DNA of 64,000 bases from Hordeum vulgare subsp. vulgare (Eukaryota > Streptophyta > Magnoliopsida > Poales > Poaceae). Of this stretch, positions 32,629-44,094 are shown one piece after another (position 1 is the first letter of the stretch; each line of letters starts with the position of its first letter). The notes below the pieces were generated by a model. It was not told the origin of the DNA and ran no database searches. It saw only the letters and a list, made by a program, of their open reading frames with translations. The DNA is taken from contig NC_058518.1 of NCBI RefSeq assembly GCF_904849725.1, positions 395,609,581 to 395,673,580 on the forward strand, written 5' to 3'. The position numbers and the translations under genes are program-made.

Positions 32629-34470
32629 CTATTCATGGTCCTTCTCACTCGGTTGTCCTTCGCTGAACCCCTGGACCAGGAGGCGACATTGTCGAGTGGT
32701 ATGCTTCGCATATATGGGGTTGCCCTCTTCATCCATCTTCGTATGAACCGGACATGGCTTGTCTAGGATGGGGTTATTGAACTGCTTCTTCTTGGGGGTG
32801 AATTGAGCCTTCCCTTTGCCCTTGAGCTTGGCATTGGTTACGGCTGCAGCTTCTGCCTGCGGAGCAGTCGGAGCTTTCTGCTTCTTCTTCCGAGTGTTGC
32901 CCCCATCTCCATCGGCGACTGTTTTGTGCTTGCCGCTTCGGATGCGGTCCTCTTCTTCGCCATTTGCATAGCGTGTTGCTATCTCCATCATCTTGCTCAT
33001 GGAGATGTCGCCTGTTCGGCCGAACTTCAGGTACAGATCCCTGTACCGCACGCCTGCCTTGAAGGTGCAGACTGCTTGATGCTCCGTGACATTCTCCACC
33101 GTGTGGTAGAGAGTTGTCCAGCGCTGAATGAAATCACGCACGGGCTCATTCTACTTCTGGACGCAGTGCTGGAGCTCCACGAGGCCAAGAGGGCGCTTGC
33201 ACGTCCCTTCGAAGGTCCTGATGAACACTCGGGCCAGATCAGCCCAGCTGTAAATGCTTGAGGGGGCCAACTTGTTCAGCCACGCTCGCGCCGAGCCGTC
33301 GAGCATCAGGGGGAGGTGCTTCATGGCGACATGGTCGTCTCCTCCTCCGATCTGGACTACTACTCGGTAATCATCCAGCCACGTTTCTGGCTTGGACTCT
33401 CCTGTAAACTTGCTAATTCCCGTCGCCAATCGGAAGTTGGGAGGGATGTCAGCTGAACGGATGGCTCGACTGAAACACTCGGGACCAGAAACGATGGTCC
33501 TGCTTCCACTCGGACGGTCAAAATCGTAACCATCGCGGTGGGCTCGGCCCCTGTCGACCCTCCGCTGGGCGATATGCCCTCTCGCGTTGGGCCTTGGGTC
33601 GTAAGTGCCGCCGACTGAACGCCGATCATCATGATGTCTGGGCCCATAGGGCCCACCCCGCGGAGGGGTGCGTGAACGACGATGATCTTCGGGATTTATG
33701 GAACGACTGCCTCCTCTGTGTCGCTGATGAGAACCAGGGCTATGAACTGACCGATGCGTATTCGCATGAACAGAACTATTGTAGATCCTGTTGTGCGACT
33801 GGGAGACCGCCGAATTTTGCTGCTGCGCCGTGTGCAACAGGGCGCGGATTTGCTCGATTCCCCTGCCAGCCTCTGAATCAGTTGGCTGAAGGGAATCGGC
33901 TATCTTGGCAGCCGCGGCCAAGTTGAGGAGGGGTGTGCGGAACATCTCCACGTTGCTCCGTCGAGTGTGCCGACTGGCAGAACGGCGAGGCGAACGACGC
34001 GCGCCGGACGTTTCGCTGATCTCGTGCTCGTTCCGGCCAGCTTGACGGGGATCTTCGTGGGAGTTGGCCATGTGTACTTCTGCTGCAGGCCCGCGCCCTG
34101 TGTACTCGGAAGGAAATGCAGTCGGAACCGAGCCCGAGTGCTGGGGCGGCGGGGCGACCACAACTGACTCTAGAACCGCCACTTGTGAAGACGCCTTCTG
34201 GCGCGCCTGGGCGTGTTGCACCCAACGTTGGAGCCGCGGACGGCGGAACCGCTTGTTGCGGCGCGTGACGGCGGTGTAGGTCGACACCGGAGCCGACTGC
34301 TGGAGAAGAAGAACGCCGCGGGCGCCGGCACGGAAGTGCGTAGCCCCGCGGCGGGGATGCGCCTTGATGTCGAGAGGGGCGTCCCGAAGCCATGCCGAAT
34401 CATCGGCGATGAAGGAGAGAGCGCCGAAGAGGATCTCGTGACCCATGCTCGAATCTCCACCGGGCGACAT
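32629..34470 (-). pseudogene. gag: T1 Gypsy gag, one internal stop
   Basis: ATG at 34470-34468 (MSPGGDSSMG). One frame to TGA 32631-32629, with a TAG at 33153-33151 that fits CAG-to-TAG. Seen: long Arg/Ser/His-rich N-terminal half (HRRSRTPPRGG), Retrotrans_gag body from about 33412 (FTGESKPETWLDDYRVVVQ, WLNKLAPSSIYSWADL), Lys-rich linker (TRKKKQK), and a CPVH...HTTRQC zinc-finger-like motif at about 32759-32682. The ORF could be read from a TTG in the PBS, but ATG 34470 is the first plausible start. Confidence 0.85.
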
Positions 34471-34513
34471 GACGAAGTGAAGAAGTCGCAAACTCGCCGG
34501 AAGTCGCTTAGAC

Positions 34514-34537
34514 GCCTGCCCCACGGTGGGCGCCAAC
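34514..34537 (-). other. T1 primer-binding site
   Basis: Minus strand directly after the LTR: GTTGGCGCCCACCGTGGGGC. TGGCGCC starts two bases in. This is not the initiator tRNA-Met type seen in M1 and N1; I do not assign the tRNA. Confidence 0.65.
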
Positions 34538-35081
34538 TGTCGGGGGTATAAGCCTGACAGTAGATGTGTGGGGTACGAAAGGGATGGGCAGAGCCTTAGC
34601 TACGGCGAGGTTGTATGAGTTCAGGCCCCTCTACGGTGGAGGTAATAGCCCTACGTCTCAGTGCTCAGGGAGCTTGTTGTCGAGTGGAATATCGAATACA
34701 ATGAATTGCTAACCCTTGCACCAGTGGGGGAGGGTGGCTTATATAGAGTGCGCTGCCCTCCACAACGGTTCGGTGCACAAGGGTGGGGTAATGGCGAATA
34801 AATGTCTACGTTACAGGTAACGTATGTCTTAAATGCTAATTAAGGCACATGGAAACATATGACCGTTTCCCTCCAGGGGGGTTACGATGCACGGAGTGTA
34901 ATCCAGTCGGTTAGTTTGGTAAACTCCGAATGGACGGTTGAGGATCTGTTACCGACTGGATGAAGGGAACTCCTTAGCTCAGTCGGAACTGACCAAGGGT
35001 CTTGTCCCTTGTGAGGGGTAGTCCTTGGGTTGGACCTTTAGGGCAGGCCTATGACCCTACCCTAGGACTATAACCCCATCA
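34538..35081 (-). repeat. T1 5' LTR (544 bp), shared with the upstream partial copy
   Basis: Ends TGTCGGGGG and CCCCATCA on plus. On its left are the PBS and gag; on its right is the 3'-end region (antisense gene) of another T1 copy. It is therefore the 5' LTR of one unit and the 3' LTR of another. Confidence 0.88.
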
Positions 35082-35604
35082 TTAGTCCCCGAATGGATTG
35101 GGGTTGGAACAACGAAGCGATGCTTGGAGTTTGGATCCGACTGGAACGGACGTGACTTTGGCATTGCTTGCCTCGATCCCTTTTATCTTCTCTGACCAAT
35201 GATCCGAGTGGAAGTAGATGCGAAACAAACTGTCAGAAACCGAGTGCTTCCGCGGCATCTTCTGACATGACCAGTCAACTCACAGCAGCGGATTTTCCGA
35301 GATCCTCAAATTTCGGTTACCGCGCGCTCAGCGGGGATGACGCCATCGCGCTCGAGTAGCGCCTGACGCCTCGATTCTCGTGCCTCCATCTTCTCCACTG
35401 ATATCGCCGCGGTTGGTCGGGGGATAAGGTTTCGGGGCCACCCGCCAGCGACACAGTCGGAACCTTACTTAAACCCCAGCGGCGAGGGTTTTTTCGTTAC
35501 GCTCGCCGGATCTCTTGCCTTTGCTTGCTCCGCTCCTCTCGCCTTCTCCCGCGCACCCAAGCTTCCTCCTTTTCCTTCTCCTTCGCGGACCCGCAGCTTC
35601 CGCC

Positions 35605-37147
35605 ATGACCAAGGGTCAGACCAGCAAGCTGGAGGCGAAGAAGAAGAAGGGGAAGGCGGCGGCTCCTGCTCGGCGGCGGCAGCGAGTGTTGCCGGCGGGG
35701 TGGATCCAGGGAGATTTCCTCCCCTCCACGGTGACGGAGGGGGATCTGCTGCAGCTGGTGGAGCACGGGATGATCGTGCACAAGTCGTGGAAGCTGCCGG
35801 CGGAGGACGAGATCGAGCCGGCGCCCCAGGAGGGGGAGCACGTCCTGCTACTCAGCCACGTATATCGAGGTTTCTCTCTGCCCCCGCATCCTTTCTTCAA
35901 AGGCATCATGAACCACTTCGGGGCGCAGCTTCATCACTTTCCCCTGAATGCTATAGCTCATCTCTCTGCTTTCATAGTCCTGTGCGAGTGCTTCATCGGC
36001 TGTCCCCCCCCATTGGGGGTTGTTCAAACATATTTTCTCTGCTAGATCCCAAACTATCAAACGACTCCACCAGTCGGATGATAAGACACACCTTCTCCAG
36101 CTCTAGGGAGGCTTAGGTTTCCAGAAGAAGAGTAGGAGTAGTTATCCTGCCCTTCAGCTGATGGAGTCGGTTAGGAACTGGCAGTCGACGTGGTTCTATT
36201 GCCAGGACGTTGCCTGCCCGAATGCCACAACAGGGCTGCCTCCCTTTAGCCTAGATCGACCCACTCCGCCTAAGCAGCTTGCGCTCACGAAGGCGGAGAA
36301 GGTCGACATCCAGCCTCTGGTCGACGCACTCGCAGACGTCGTCAGAAGGGGGGTCACTGGCATAGATTTGCTGGAGATTTTCCTCGGTCGGCGCATACAA
36401 CCATTGCAGGCTCGGGACCACGCCATGTGGCACTACACGGGGCCCGAAGACTCCACTCGGACCAACGTCTTGGGCGTGACCGAGGAGACGGTGGCGTCGT
36501 GGGTGCTCCAGATCACAGGCGCCTGCGAGAACCCCAGAGGGTCTCAGCGAGTGAGGACTTTCTGCGCGGACAATCCTCCTCCGAACCAGGTGAGTATCAT
36601 TTGTCGAGTGCACGTATCTGTCTTAGTTTTATTGTTTTCTTGAATCTCTGCTTGGCGTGTGATGTCACCGACCGTATTCTATGCAGAAGTGGACCAACTG
36701 GTTTTCCCCTGTCTCGAACGGGAACCCGGCTGAGGAGGAGGAGGAGGGCAGCCAGGAGGGCAGCGTGGAGAGCGCCGAGTATGTCTCCGACAGCGGGGAA
36801 ACGGTGGAAGAGTCTAGTGAGGAGGAGGAGGAAGATGAAGAGCAGGACTCGCCACCCCCGCTGCCGGAGCACCGAACCAAGCGCCGACATGAACCTGCAG
36901 TTCCTTCGGCTCCTTCGGCATCCTCGAGTGCTCCGCCCACTGTTCCGTGGTCCCGAGTGCTCGGAGGACCAAGAGGACCAGGGACGTTGCTGCTGAGCCT
37001 GCGGGTCATCCTTCCAAGGTGGCTAAACCGAGCGGATCTAAACCTCGGAAGGCTTTGCCACGGATGAGGGTCGCTGTTCCCGTCACCTCAACGTAAGTGC
37101 ATTGTTCCTCTTCTGATATTCGACTAAACTCCTGTTTGATGGTCGAA
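35605..37147 (+). pseudogene. Second copy (B) of the T1 antisense gene, exons 1-2, truncated
   Basis: ATG 35605; exon 1 to 36589, intron 36590-36686, exon 2 36687-37092, then the first part of intron 2 to 37147. Nearly identical to 23433-24974. Lesions differ from copy A: one extra C in a C-run near 36009 shifts exon 1, and TAG lies near 36105 (copy A has TGC there); the G-run error of copy A is absent. Cut at 37147 inside intron 2, where the sequence changes to N3. Confidence 0.8.
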
Positions 37148-37796
37148 GCCGCAGGCGTCACGCTGGCGCTCCTGGAGGCCTCCAGCAGCGAGCAGGCAGG
37201 CAGGAGGTGGCCGGCTTGGCCGCCGTGCTCATCTTCTCCCCTGCCTACTCGCAAGAGGAGGAAGATGACCGGGGAGACCCTCGTGGGCTGGCTGGCGACA
37301 TCTAAGGTTTTTCCTCTTTTCTTTTCTGTTTTGTTTCTGTTTTGATTTTGTTTTGAAAACTATTTATTTGCTATTTATTTCAGCTCCTAAAATAGTTTGT
37401 AAAAACATTTTGAACACACCAGAATATTAGTTGGAATGTATCCAACCATTCCTGGAGTTTTCAACATTTTCGAAAACTTAAAGTTTCTGATTTCAAATTT
37501 AAAACTTGAAACCAGTAGCTTTTGCATTTATTTAAAATGCCAAGAGTATAAAATAAATGGTTTCCTTTATTTCTTATTTGTTTTCAAGAATTATCAGAAA
37601 GATTGAACTTTTCTTGAGGCCATTTTGGGTTCATTGATTTTAACTAGTTTTGGAATTTCCCTTAATTTGAGAAGTGGCTAGGGTTTGTTGAATTTTCCTT
37701 CACCACTTACTTTGTTCTTGTTGAAAATTTCCTAGATGCAATGCAAAGAAAACATGAGCACAAAGCTAACTTGATTAAGGTGTCAGGGATATGACA
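37148..37796 (-). repeat. N3 right part
   Basis: First about 155 bp GC-rich (GCCGCAGGCGTCACGC start), then A/T-rich sequence to GATATGACA. On the minus strand this would be the LTR start (TGTCATATCCCTGAC) running into an A-rich promoter-like region and a GC-rich transcribed part. No gene is called. Confidence 0.55.
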
Positions 37797-37801
37797 TTGA
37801 G
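37797..37801 (+). repeat. Target-site duplication of N3, right copy (TTGAG)
   Basis: Exact match to 21222-21226. The X LTR resumes with ATGTCTTGATCTCG. Confidence 0.92.
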
Positions 37802-38847
37802 ATGTCTTGATCTCGATGTACCATGGGCTTTGCTACTATAGTTGGATCTTATGATGTTCTTCCCCCTCCCCCTCTTGTAATGAATTGAGTTTCCCCTTTG
37901 GAGTTATCTTATCGGATTGAGTCTTTGAGAACACTTGATGAATGTCTTGCACGTGTCTATCTGCTGTGATCAACTTGCGGGTTTGTGACATTTGGAACCT
38001 ATGCATATGGGTTGGCACACGTTTGATTCATGTGAGTACTCGATGTATGTTTTGGTGATCAACTTGCGGGTTCGTCACATTGGGAACTTATGCATAAGGG
38101 TTGGCACACGTTTTGACTCTCCGGTAGAAACTTTGGGGCACTCTTTGAAGTTCTATGTGTTGGTTGAATAGATGATTCTGAGATTATGTGATGCATATCG
38201 TATAATCATGCCCACGGATACTTGAGGTGACAATCGAGTATCTAGGTGACATTAGGGTCTTGGTTGATATGTATCTTAAGGTGTTATTCTAGTACGGACT
38301 CTTGAATAGATCGATCAGAAAGAATAACTTTGTGGTGGTTTCGTACCCAACAATAATCTCTTCGTTTGTTCCCCGCTATTAGTGACTTTGGAGTGACTCT
38401 TTGTTACATGTTGAGGGCTAGTTATATGATCCAATTATGTTATCATTGTTGAGAGAACTTCACTAGTGAAAGTATGAACCCTAGGCCTTGTTTCCACGCA
38501 TTGAAATACCATTCGTGCTCACTTTTACCATTTGTTACCTTGCTATTTTCGTAATTTCAGATTACAAAAACCTATATCTACCATCCATATTGCACTTGTA
38601 TCACCATCTCTTCGCCGAACTAGTGCATCTATACAACTTACCATTGTATTGGGTGTGTTGGGGATACAAGAGACTCTTTGTTATTTGGTTACAGGGTTGC
38701 TTGAGAGAGACCATCTTCATCCTACGCCTCCCGCGGATTGATAAACCTTAGGTCACCGACTTGAGGAAAAATTGCTAGTGTCCTACAAACCTGTGCACTT
38801 GGAGGCCCAACAACGTCTACAAGGAGGAGGTTGCGTAGTAGACATCA
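37802..38847 (+). repeat. X 5' LTR, second part
   Basis: Matches 43052-44094, ending GTAGTAGACATCA. Joined to 20605-21226 it gives 1668 bp against 1659 bp for the 3' LTR. Confidence 0.9.
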
Positions 38848-38857
38848 AGCTCTTTTC

Positions 38858-38877
38858 TGGCGCCTTTGCCGGGGAGG
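38858..38877 (+). other. X primer-binding-site-like sequence
   Basis: TGGCGCCTTTGCCGGGGAGG starts 11 bases after the LTR end, further than in the other elements. This offset and sequence type are seen in Athila-like Gypsy elements as I recall. Confidence 0.5.
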
Positions 38878-38957
38878 TTAGCGCTTGAAGGTATATCTTC
38901 AGAAATTGCAATCGAATCTTTTTGTTTCTTGTTCTTTTGCTAGAAAACTACAAAAAA

Positions 38958-39749
38958 ATGGAATTGAGGATGCCTCATATGCTCCATCTTTTCAATGTCT
39001 TTCGTGAGCATGATGGGAGGGAAATATGTGCTCAAGTGCTGAAAGAAGAATTACATAGAATGCTTGGCATAGAATATGTGAATGATGAGCATGATTGCAA
39101 TGTTCTTAGCATGAATTCTTTGAATACCCATGATGCTAATGATATGCAAATCCACAAGCTTGGGGATGCTATACTTGATAAAGATGATCTTTTTAGTTCT
39201 TCCACTTTGAATGATCAAAATCATTTTGATGAAATCATGCCCCCTATCTATGATGATTATTGTGAGGATACTTATGCTTTAAAGAGGAGGGGTGATAAAA
39301 CTTGTCATACTCTCGAGAACCCCTTTGCTAAACCTTGCTTTTTCATTGTGGACACAATTTGTAGTGCTCAAGTCTTTTACGATACTCCCACTACTATTCT
39401 TGAGAATAGATTTCCTTATGTGGAGAGTAGTAAAATTTCTATGCTTGTAGATCATGAAAAGAATGCTTTAGGTGATGGCTATATTGTTGAATTCATTCAT
39501 GATGCTACTGAAAATTACTATGAGAGAGGATCATATGCTTCTACTTATTGCAATAGTATCAAGCTTCCTCTCCATGTGTTGAAATGTTTGAAGCTATGCT
39601 TGTTTTGCCTTCCTATGCTAGTTGATTCTTGCTCCAATAAATTGTTTGATCACAAAATCCCTATGCATAGGAAGTGGGTTAGACTTAAATGTGCTAGCCA
39701 TTTGCTCCATGATGCTCTCGTTGTGTTTCAATCCTTACCTTTTATGTGA
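38958..39749 (+). CDS. X internal ORF, 263 residues, unknown function
   Basis: ATG 38958 (MELRMPHMLHLFNVFREHDG) to TGA 39747-39749, no stop. The ORF can be extended upstream only from a TTG. Acidic middle (DEIMPPIYDDYCEDTY), Cys-containing C-terminal third (LKCLKLCLFCLPML), and a basic HRKWVRLKC motif near the end. The LCLFCLPML stretch is short and hydrophobic, not a convincing membrane span. No zinc knuckle, protease or RT motif. I do not recognise a function; it may be a relic or derivative of a gag or downstream ORF of an autonomous relative. Being the only ORF of an element about 5% diverged between LTRs, its openness is notable. Confidence 0.6.
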   Translation: MELRMPHMLHLFNVFREHDGREICAQVLKEELHRMLGIEYVNDEHDCNVLSMNSLNTHDANDMQIHKLGDAILDKDDLFSSSTLNDQNHFDEIMPPIYDDYCEDTYALKRRGDKTCHTLENPFAKPCFFIVDTICSAQVFYDTPTTILENRFPYVESSKISMLVDHEKNALGDGYIVEFIHDATENYYERGSYASTYCNSIKLPLHVLKCLKLCLFCLPMLVDSCSNKLFDHKIPMHRKWVRLKCASHLLHDALVVFQSLPFM

Positions 39750-42435
39750 GCATCATTGAAATCAATGCCTAGCTAAGGGCGTTAAACGATAGCGCTTGTT
39801 GGGAGGCAACCCAATGAATAAATTTTTCTTTGCTTTTTGCTTCCTATTTTGTTTTCTCCACACCATCATAATTCTGTTATAATTGTGTATTTTTTGTTTC
39901 TTTTTGCGTTTGTGCCAAGCAAAACCGTTATGATTAGTCTTGGGGATGATCGTTTCGTCATGCTGGAAAAGACAGAAACTTTCTGCTCACGAAAAGAATT
40001 TTTTTTTTCTGTAAGAGATTTTGAGTTGATTCTTTCTTATTCTGATTTATAGGGGAATTATTCAGATTGTCGTAATTTTTCAGAATTTGTGAAGTATCAC
40101 AAGTATACCAAATATACAGATTGCTACAGACTGGTCTGCTGTTAACAGATTATGTTTTTGTTGTGTTGGTTGCTTATTTTGATGAAACTATGGATAGTAT
40201 CGGAGGGTATTAGCCATGGAATATTGAAAATACAGTAACCCAACATCAGCATAAGTAGAATTTAAGTTTGCTACAGTACCTAAGGAAGTAGTGGTTTGCT
40301 TTCTCATACTAATGTTATCACGAGTTTCTGTTTAAGTTTCGTGTTGTGAAGTTTTCAAGTTTTGGGTGAAGTTCTTATGGACAAAGAGATAAAGAGTGGC
40401 AAGAGCTCAAGCTTGGGGATGCCCAAGGCACCCCAAGAGATTCAATGATGTCGTAAAAGCCTAAGCTTGGGGATGCCCCGGGAAGGCATCCCCTCTCTCG
40501 TCTTCAATCCATCGGTAACATTACTTGGGGCTATATTTTTATTCACCACATGTTATGTGTTTTGCTTGGAGCGTCTTGTATTGTAGGAGTCTTTTATTTT
40601 TGTTGTGTCACAATCATCCTTGATGCACACCTAGAGATAGAGACATGCCTTCACCGTGATTTTGTCGAGCTTCACTTATATCCTTTGGTAGAAAATTCAG
40701 CTCACATGTGCTTCACTTATATCTTTTGAGCTAGATACTTTTGCTCTATGTGCTTCACTTATATATTTTAGAGCGCAGCGGTGCGTGGCTTGGTAGTTGA
40801 TCTATGATTTGAAAGTAGTCTCAAAAGGGGTAGTTATCCAAAGGGATACGAAAACTTCCACCTTCATGTGCATTGAATAGTTAGAGAAGTTTGATTCATC
40901 TCAATTAGTTTTGAGTTGTGGTTTTGGTAATATTGAAGTCATGCTAGTAAGGTGTTGTGGATCTAGAAATGCTTGTGTTGAAGTTAGTGATTCCCGTAGC
41001 ATGCACGTATGGTGAACCGCTATGTGATGAAGTCTGAGCATGATTAGTCTTTCGATTGTCATCCTTTGCGTGGCGGTCGGGATCGCGCGATGGTTTATAC
41101 CTACCAACCCTTCCCTTAGGAGTATGCGTTGAATGCTTTGTTTCTATTACTAATAAAACTTTTGCAACAAGTATATGAGTTCTTCATGACTAATGTTGAG
41201 TCCATGCTTTAGATGCACTTTCACCTTCCACCATCACTATCTTCTTAGTGTCGTGCAACTTACGCCGGTGCACAAAACCCACCATTAGCCTCCCTCAAAA
41301 CAGCCACCATACCTACCCACTATGGCTTTTTCAAAGTCATTCCGAGATATATTGCCATGCAACTACCACCATGACATGTGCCACCACGTCTACATTGCCA
41401 TTGCATGATCGTAAGATAGCTAGCATGATGTTTCCATTAATGTCTATGCCATGCTAGATCATTGTCACGGTACACTACCGAAGGCATTCCATATAGAGTC
41501 ATTGTTGCTCTAAGTTTTGAGTTGAAAGTATGATGATCATCATTGATGGAGAATTGTCCCATGTGAGGAAATAAAATAGGCCAAATATGCCCACCAAAAT
41601 AAAAAAATAAAAAAGGCCAAAGAGCCCACCAAAAAAATATGAGAGAAAAAGAGAGAAGGGACAATGCTACCACGTTTCCACACTTGTGCATATTAAGCAC
41701 CATGATCTTCATGATTGGGAGTCTCTCATTTTGTCACCACCATATAGCTAGTGGGAAATTTTCATTATATAACTTGGCTTGTATATTCCTATGATGGGCT
41801 TCCTCAAAATTGCCTTAGGTCTTCGTGAGCAAGCAAGTTGGATGCACACCCACTAGTTTTCTTTAAGAGCTTTCACATACTCCTAGCTCTAGTGCATCAT
41901 TTGTACGGCAATCCCTACTCATTCACGTTGATATCTATTGATGAGCATCTCCATAGCTCATTGATATGCTAGTCAATGTGACCACCTTCTCCTTGTTTGC
42001 CTTGCAACCTCCACCACACTCCACACCACTTATAGTGCTAAAACCATGGCTCACGCTCATGTATTGCGTGAGAGTCGAAAAAGTTTGAGAAAGTAAAGGT
42101 GTGAAAAAAATTACTTGGCCAATACCGGGGTTGTGCATGATTTAAATTTGTTGTGCAAGGATGATAGAGCATAGCCAGACTATATGATTTTGTAGGGATA
42201 ACTTTCTTTTGGCCTTGTTATTTTGAAAGTTTATGATTACCTTGCTAGTTTGCTTGAAGTATTATTGTCTCCACATCAATAGAAAACTATTGTTTTGAAT
42301 CTAACGGATCTGAACATTCATGTCACGTGAGAGAAGTTACAAAGGACAACTATGCTAGGTAGCGTGCAACATCAAAAATTCATTCTTTATCACTTCCCTA
42401 CTCGAGGACGAGCAGGAGTGAAGCTTGGGGATGCT
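39750..42435 (+). other. X 3' non-coding internal region
   Basis: 2.7 kb. Contains repeated AGCTTGGGGATGCC motifs (about 40408, 40474 and 42422), an A-rich tract at 41570-41650, and a purine-rich CTTGGGGATGCT immediately before the 3' LTR that may be the polypurine tract. Short ORFs here look like chance. Confidence 0.7.
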
Positions 42436-44094
42436 TGATACGTCTCCAACGTATCTATAATTTTTGATGGTTCCATGCTATTATCTTGTCAACTTTGGAT
42501 GTTTTATATGCATGAATATGCTATTTTATATCTTTTTTGGGAATAACCTATTAACTCAGTGCCAAGTGCCAGTTTTTGTTTTTTCCGTGTTTTTGGCCCA
42601 TTTTCACACGGAGTCCATATGGAATGAATCTTTACGATGATTTTTTTGGACCAAAAGAGACCCCCGAAGCTTTGGAAGAAGGCCAGAAGAGCCAAGAGGG
42701 AGTCACAAGCCCTGACGCCGCCACCACCCCCCTAGGTTGCGCAGGGCAGGCTTGTGACCTCCTCGTGGTCCCAACCGACGTAATTCAACCGCCATAAATT
42801 CCTATAAATTCAGAAACCCCCAAAAAGAATCCTAGATCGGGAGTTCCGCCGCCGCAAGCCTCTGTAGCCACCAAAAACCAATCTGGAGCCTGTTCCGTCA
42901 CCCTGTCGGAGGGGGAATCCATCTCCGGTGGCCATCTTCATCATCCCGGCGATCTCCATGACGAGGAGGGAGTACTTCTCCCTCGGGGCTGAGGGTATGT
43001 ACCAGTAGCTATGTGTTTGATCTCTCTCTCTCTCTCTCGTGTTCTTGAGATGTCTTGATCTCGATGTACCATGGGCTTTGCTACTATAGTTGGATCTTAT
43101 GATGTTCTTCCTCCTCTCCCTCTTGTAATGAATTGAGTTTCACCTTTGGAGTTATCTTATCGGATTGAGTCTTTGAGAACACTTGATGTATGTCTTGCAC
43201 GTGTCTATCTGCTGTGATCAACTTGCGGGTTTGTGACATTTGGAACCTATGCATATGGGTTGGCACACATTTGATTCATGTGGGTACTCGATGTATATTT
43301 TGGTGATCAACTTGCGGGTTCGTGACATTGGGAACTTATGCATAGGGGTTGGCACACGTTTTGACTCTCCGATAGAAACTTTGGGGCACTCTTTGAAGTT
43401 CTATGTGTTGGTTGAATAGATGATTCTAAGATTATGTGATGCATATCGTATAATCATGCCCACGGATACTTGAGGTGACAATGGAGTATCTAGGTGACAT
43501 TAGGGTCTTGGTTGATATGTATCTTAAGGTGTTATTCTAGTAAAGACTCTTGAATAGATCGATCATAAAGAATAACTTTGTGGTGGTTTCGTACCCGACA
43601 ATAATCTCTTTGTTTGTTCCCCGCTATTAGTGACTTTGGAATGACTCTTTGTTACATGTTGAGGGCTAGTTATATGATCCAATTATGTTATCATTGTTGA
43701 GAGAACTTCACTAGTGAAAGTATGAACTCTAGGCCTTGTTTCCACGTATTGCAATACCGTTCGTCTCACTTTTACCATTTGTTACCTTGCTGTTTTTGTA
43801 ATTTGAGATTACAAAAACCTATATCTACCATCCATATTGCACTTGTATCACCATCTCTTCGCCGAACTAGTGCACCTATACAACTGACCATTGTATTGGG
43901 TGTGGTGGGGACACAAGAGACTCTTTGTTATTTGGTTGCAGGGTTGCTTGAGAGAGACCATCTTCATCCTACGCCTCTCGCGGATTGATAAACCTTAGGT
44001 CACCCACTTGAGGGAAAATTGCTACTGTCCTACAAACCTCTGCACTTGGAGGCCCAACAACGTCTACAAGGAGAAGGTTGCGTAGTAGACATCA
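42436..44094 (+). repeat. X 3' LTR (1659 bp)
   Basis: TGATACGTCTCC to GTAGACATCA, uninterrupted, followed by the target copy GTCCC (44095-44099). Serves as the reference for the empty N3 site. Confidence 0.92.

Larger units (their letters stand above)
22367..37147 (-). mobile_element. T1: Tat-lineage Gypsy retrotransposon with antisense gene, in a shared-LTR tandem
   Basis: On the minus strand from the right: a fragment of a second copy's antisense gene (37147-35082), the 5' LTR (35081-34538), PBS, gag, protease, RT, two RNase H domains, integrase (to 28582), a tandem-repeat array (28470-27675), the antisense gene (26881-23433, coded on plus), then the 3' LTR (22910-22367). The complete unit is 12.7 kb. 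The two 544-bp LTRs differ at about 8 positions (1.5%), the youngest insertion here. Dual RNase H, an extra antisense ORF and a repeat-rich 3' region mark the Tat lineage (Retand/RIRE2-like). Confidence 0.85.
21227..37796 (-). mobile_element. N3: probable solo LTR (minus orientation), split by T1
   Basis: Outer ends TGTCGGGACC (21227) and GATATGACA (37796) give TG..CA ends with TGTC/GACA inverted tips, flanked by TTGAG duplications. The two parts, 21227-22366 and 37148-37796, sum to about 1.79 kb and hold no PBS or coding domain. A solo LTR is the simplest reading. Minus orientation is inferred from the A/T-rich, promoter-like character of the right part. Some LTR sequence may have been deleted at 37147/37148. 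Confidence 0.6.
20605..44094 (+). mobile_element. X: non-autonomous LTR retrotransposon with a single 263-residue ORF
   Basis: LTRs of 1659-1668 bp (20605-21226 joined to 37802-38847; 42436-44094), starting TGATACGTCTCC and ending GTAGACATCA. The internal domain is 3588 bp (38848-42435). It has a PBS-like TGGCGCC and an AGCTTGGGGATGC purine-rich tract before the 3' LTR. No protease, RT, integrase or zinc knuckle is present. By eye about 29 differences in the first ~560 bp of the LTR pair (about 5%). Possibly related to Athila-lineage families of Triticeae such as Sabrina or WHAM; I cannot fix the family. Confidence 0.82.

Noticed and set aside
30523..32666. Plus-strand ORFs of 80-216 residues opposite T1 pol
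   Set aside because: Shadows of RT, RNase H and protease, whose motifs are on the minus strand.
34471..34536. Gag start at 34536
   Set aside because: The first codon would be TTG inside the primer-binding site; ATG 34470 is the better start.
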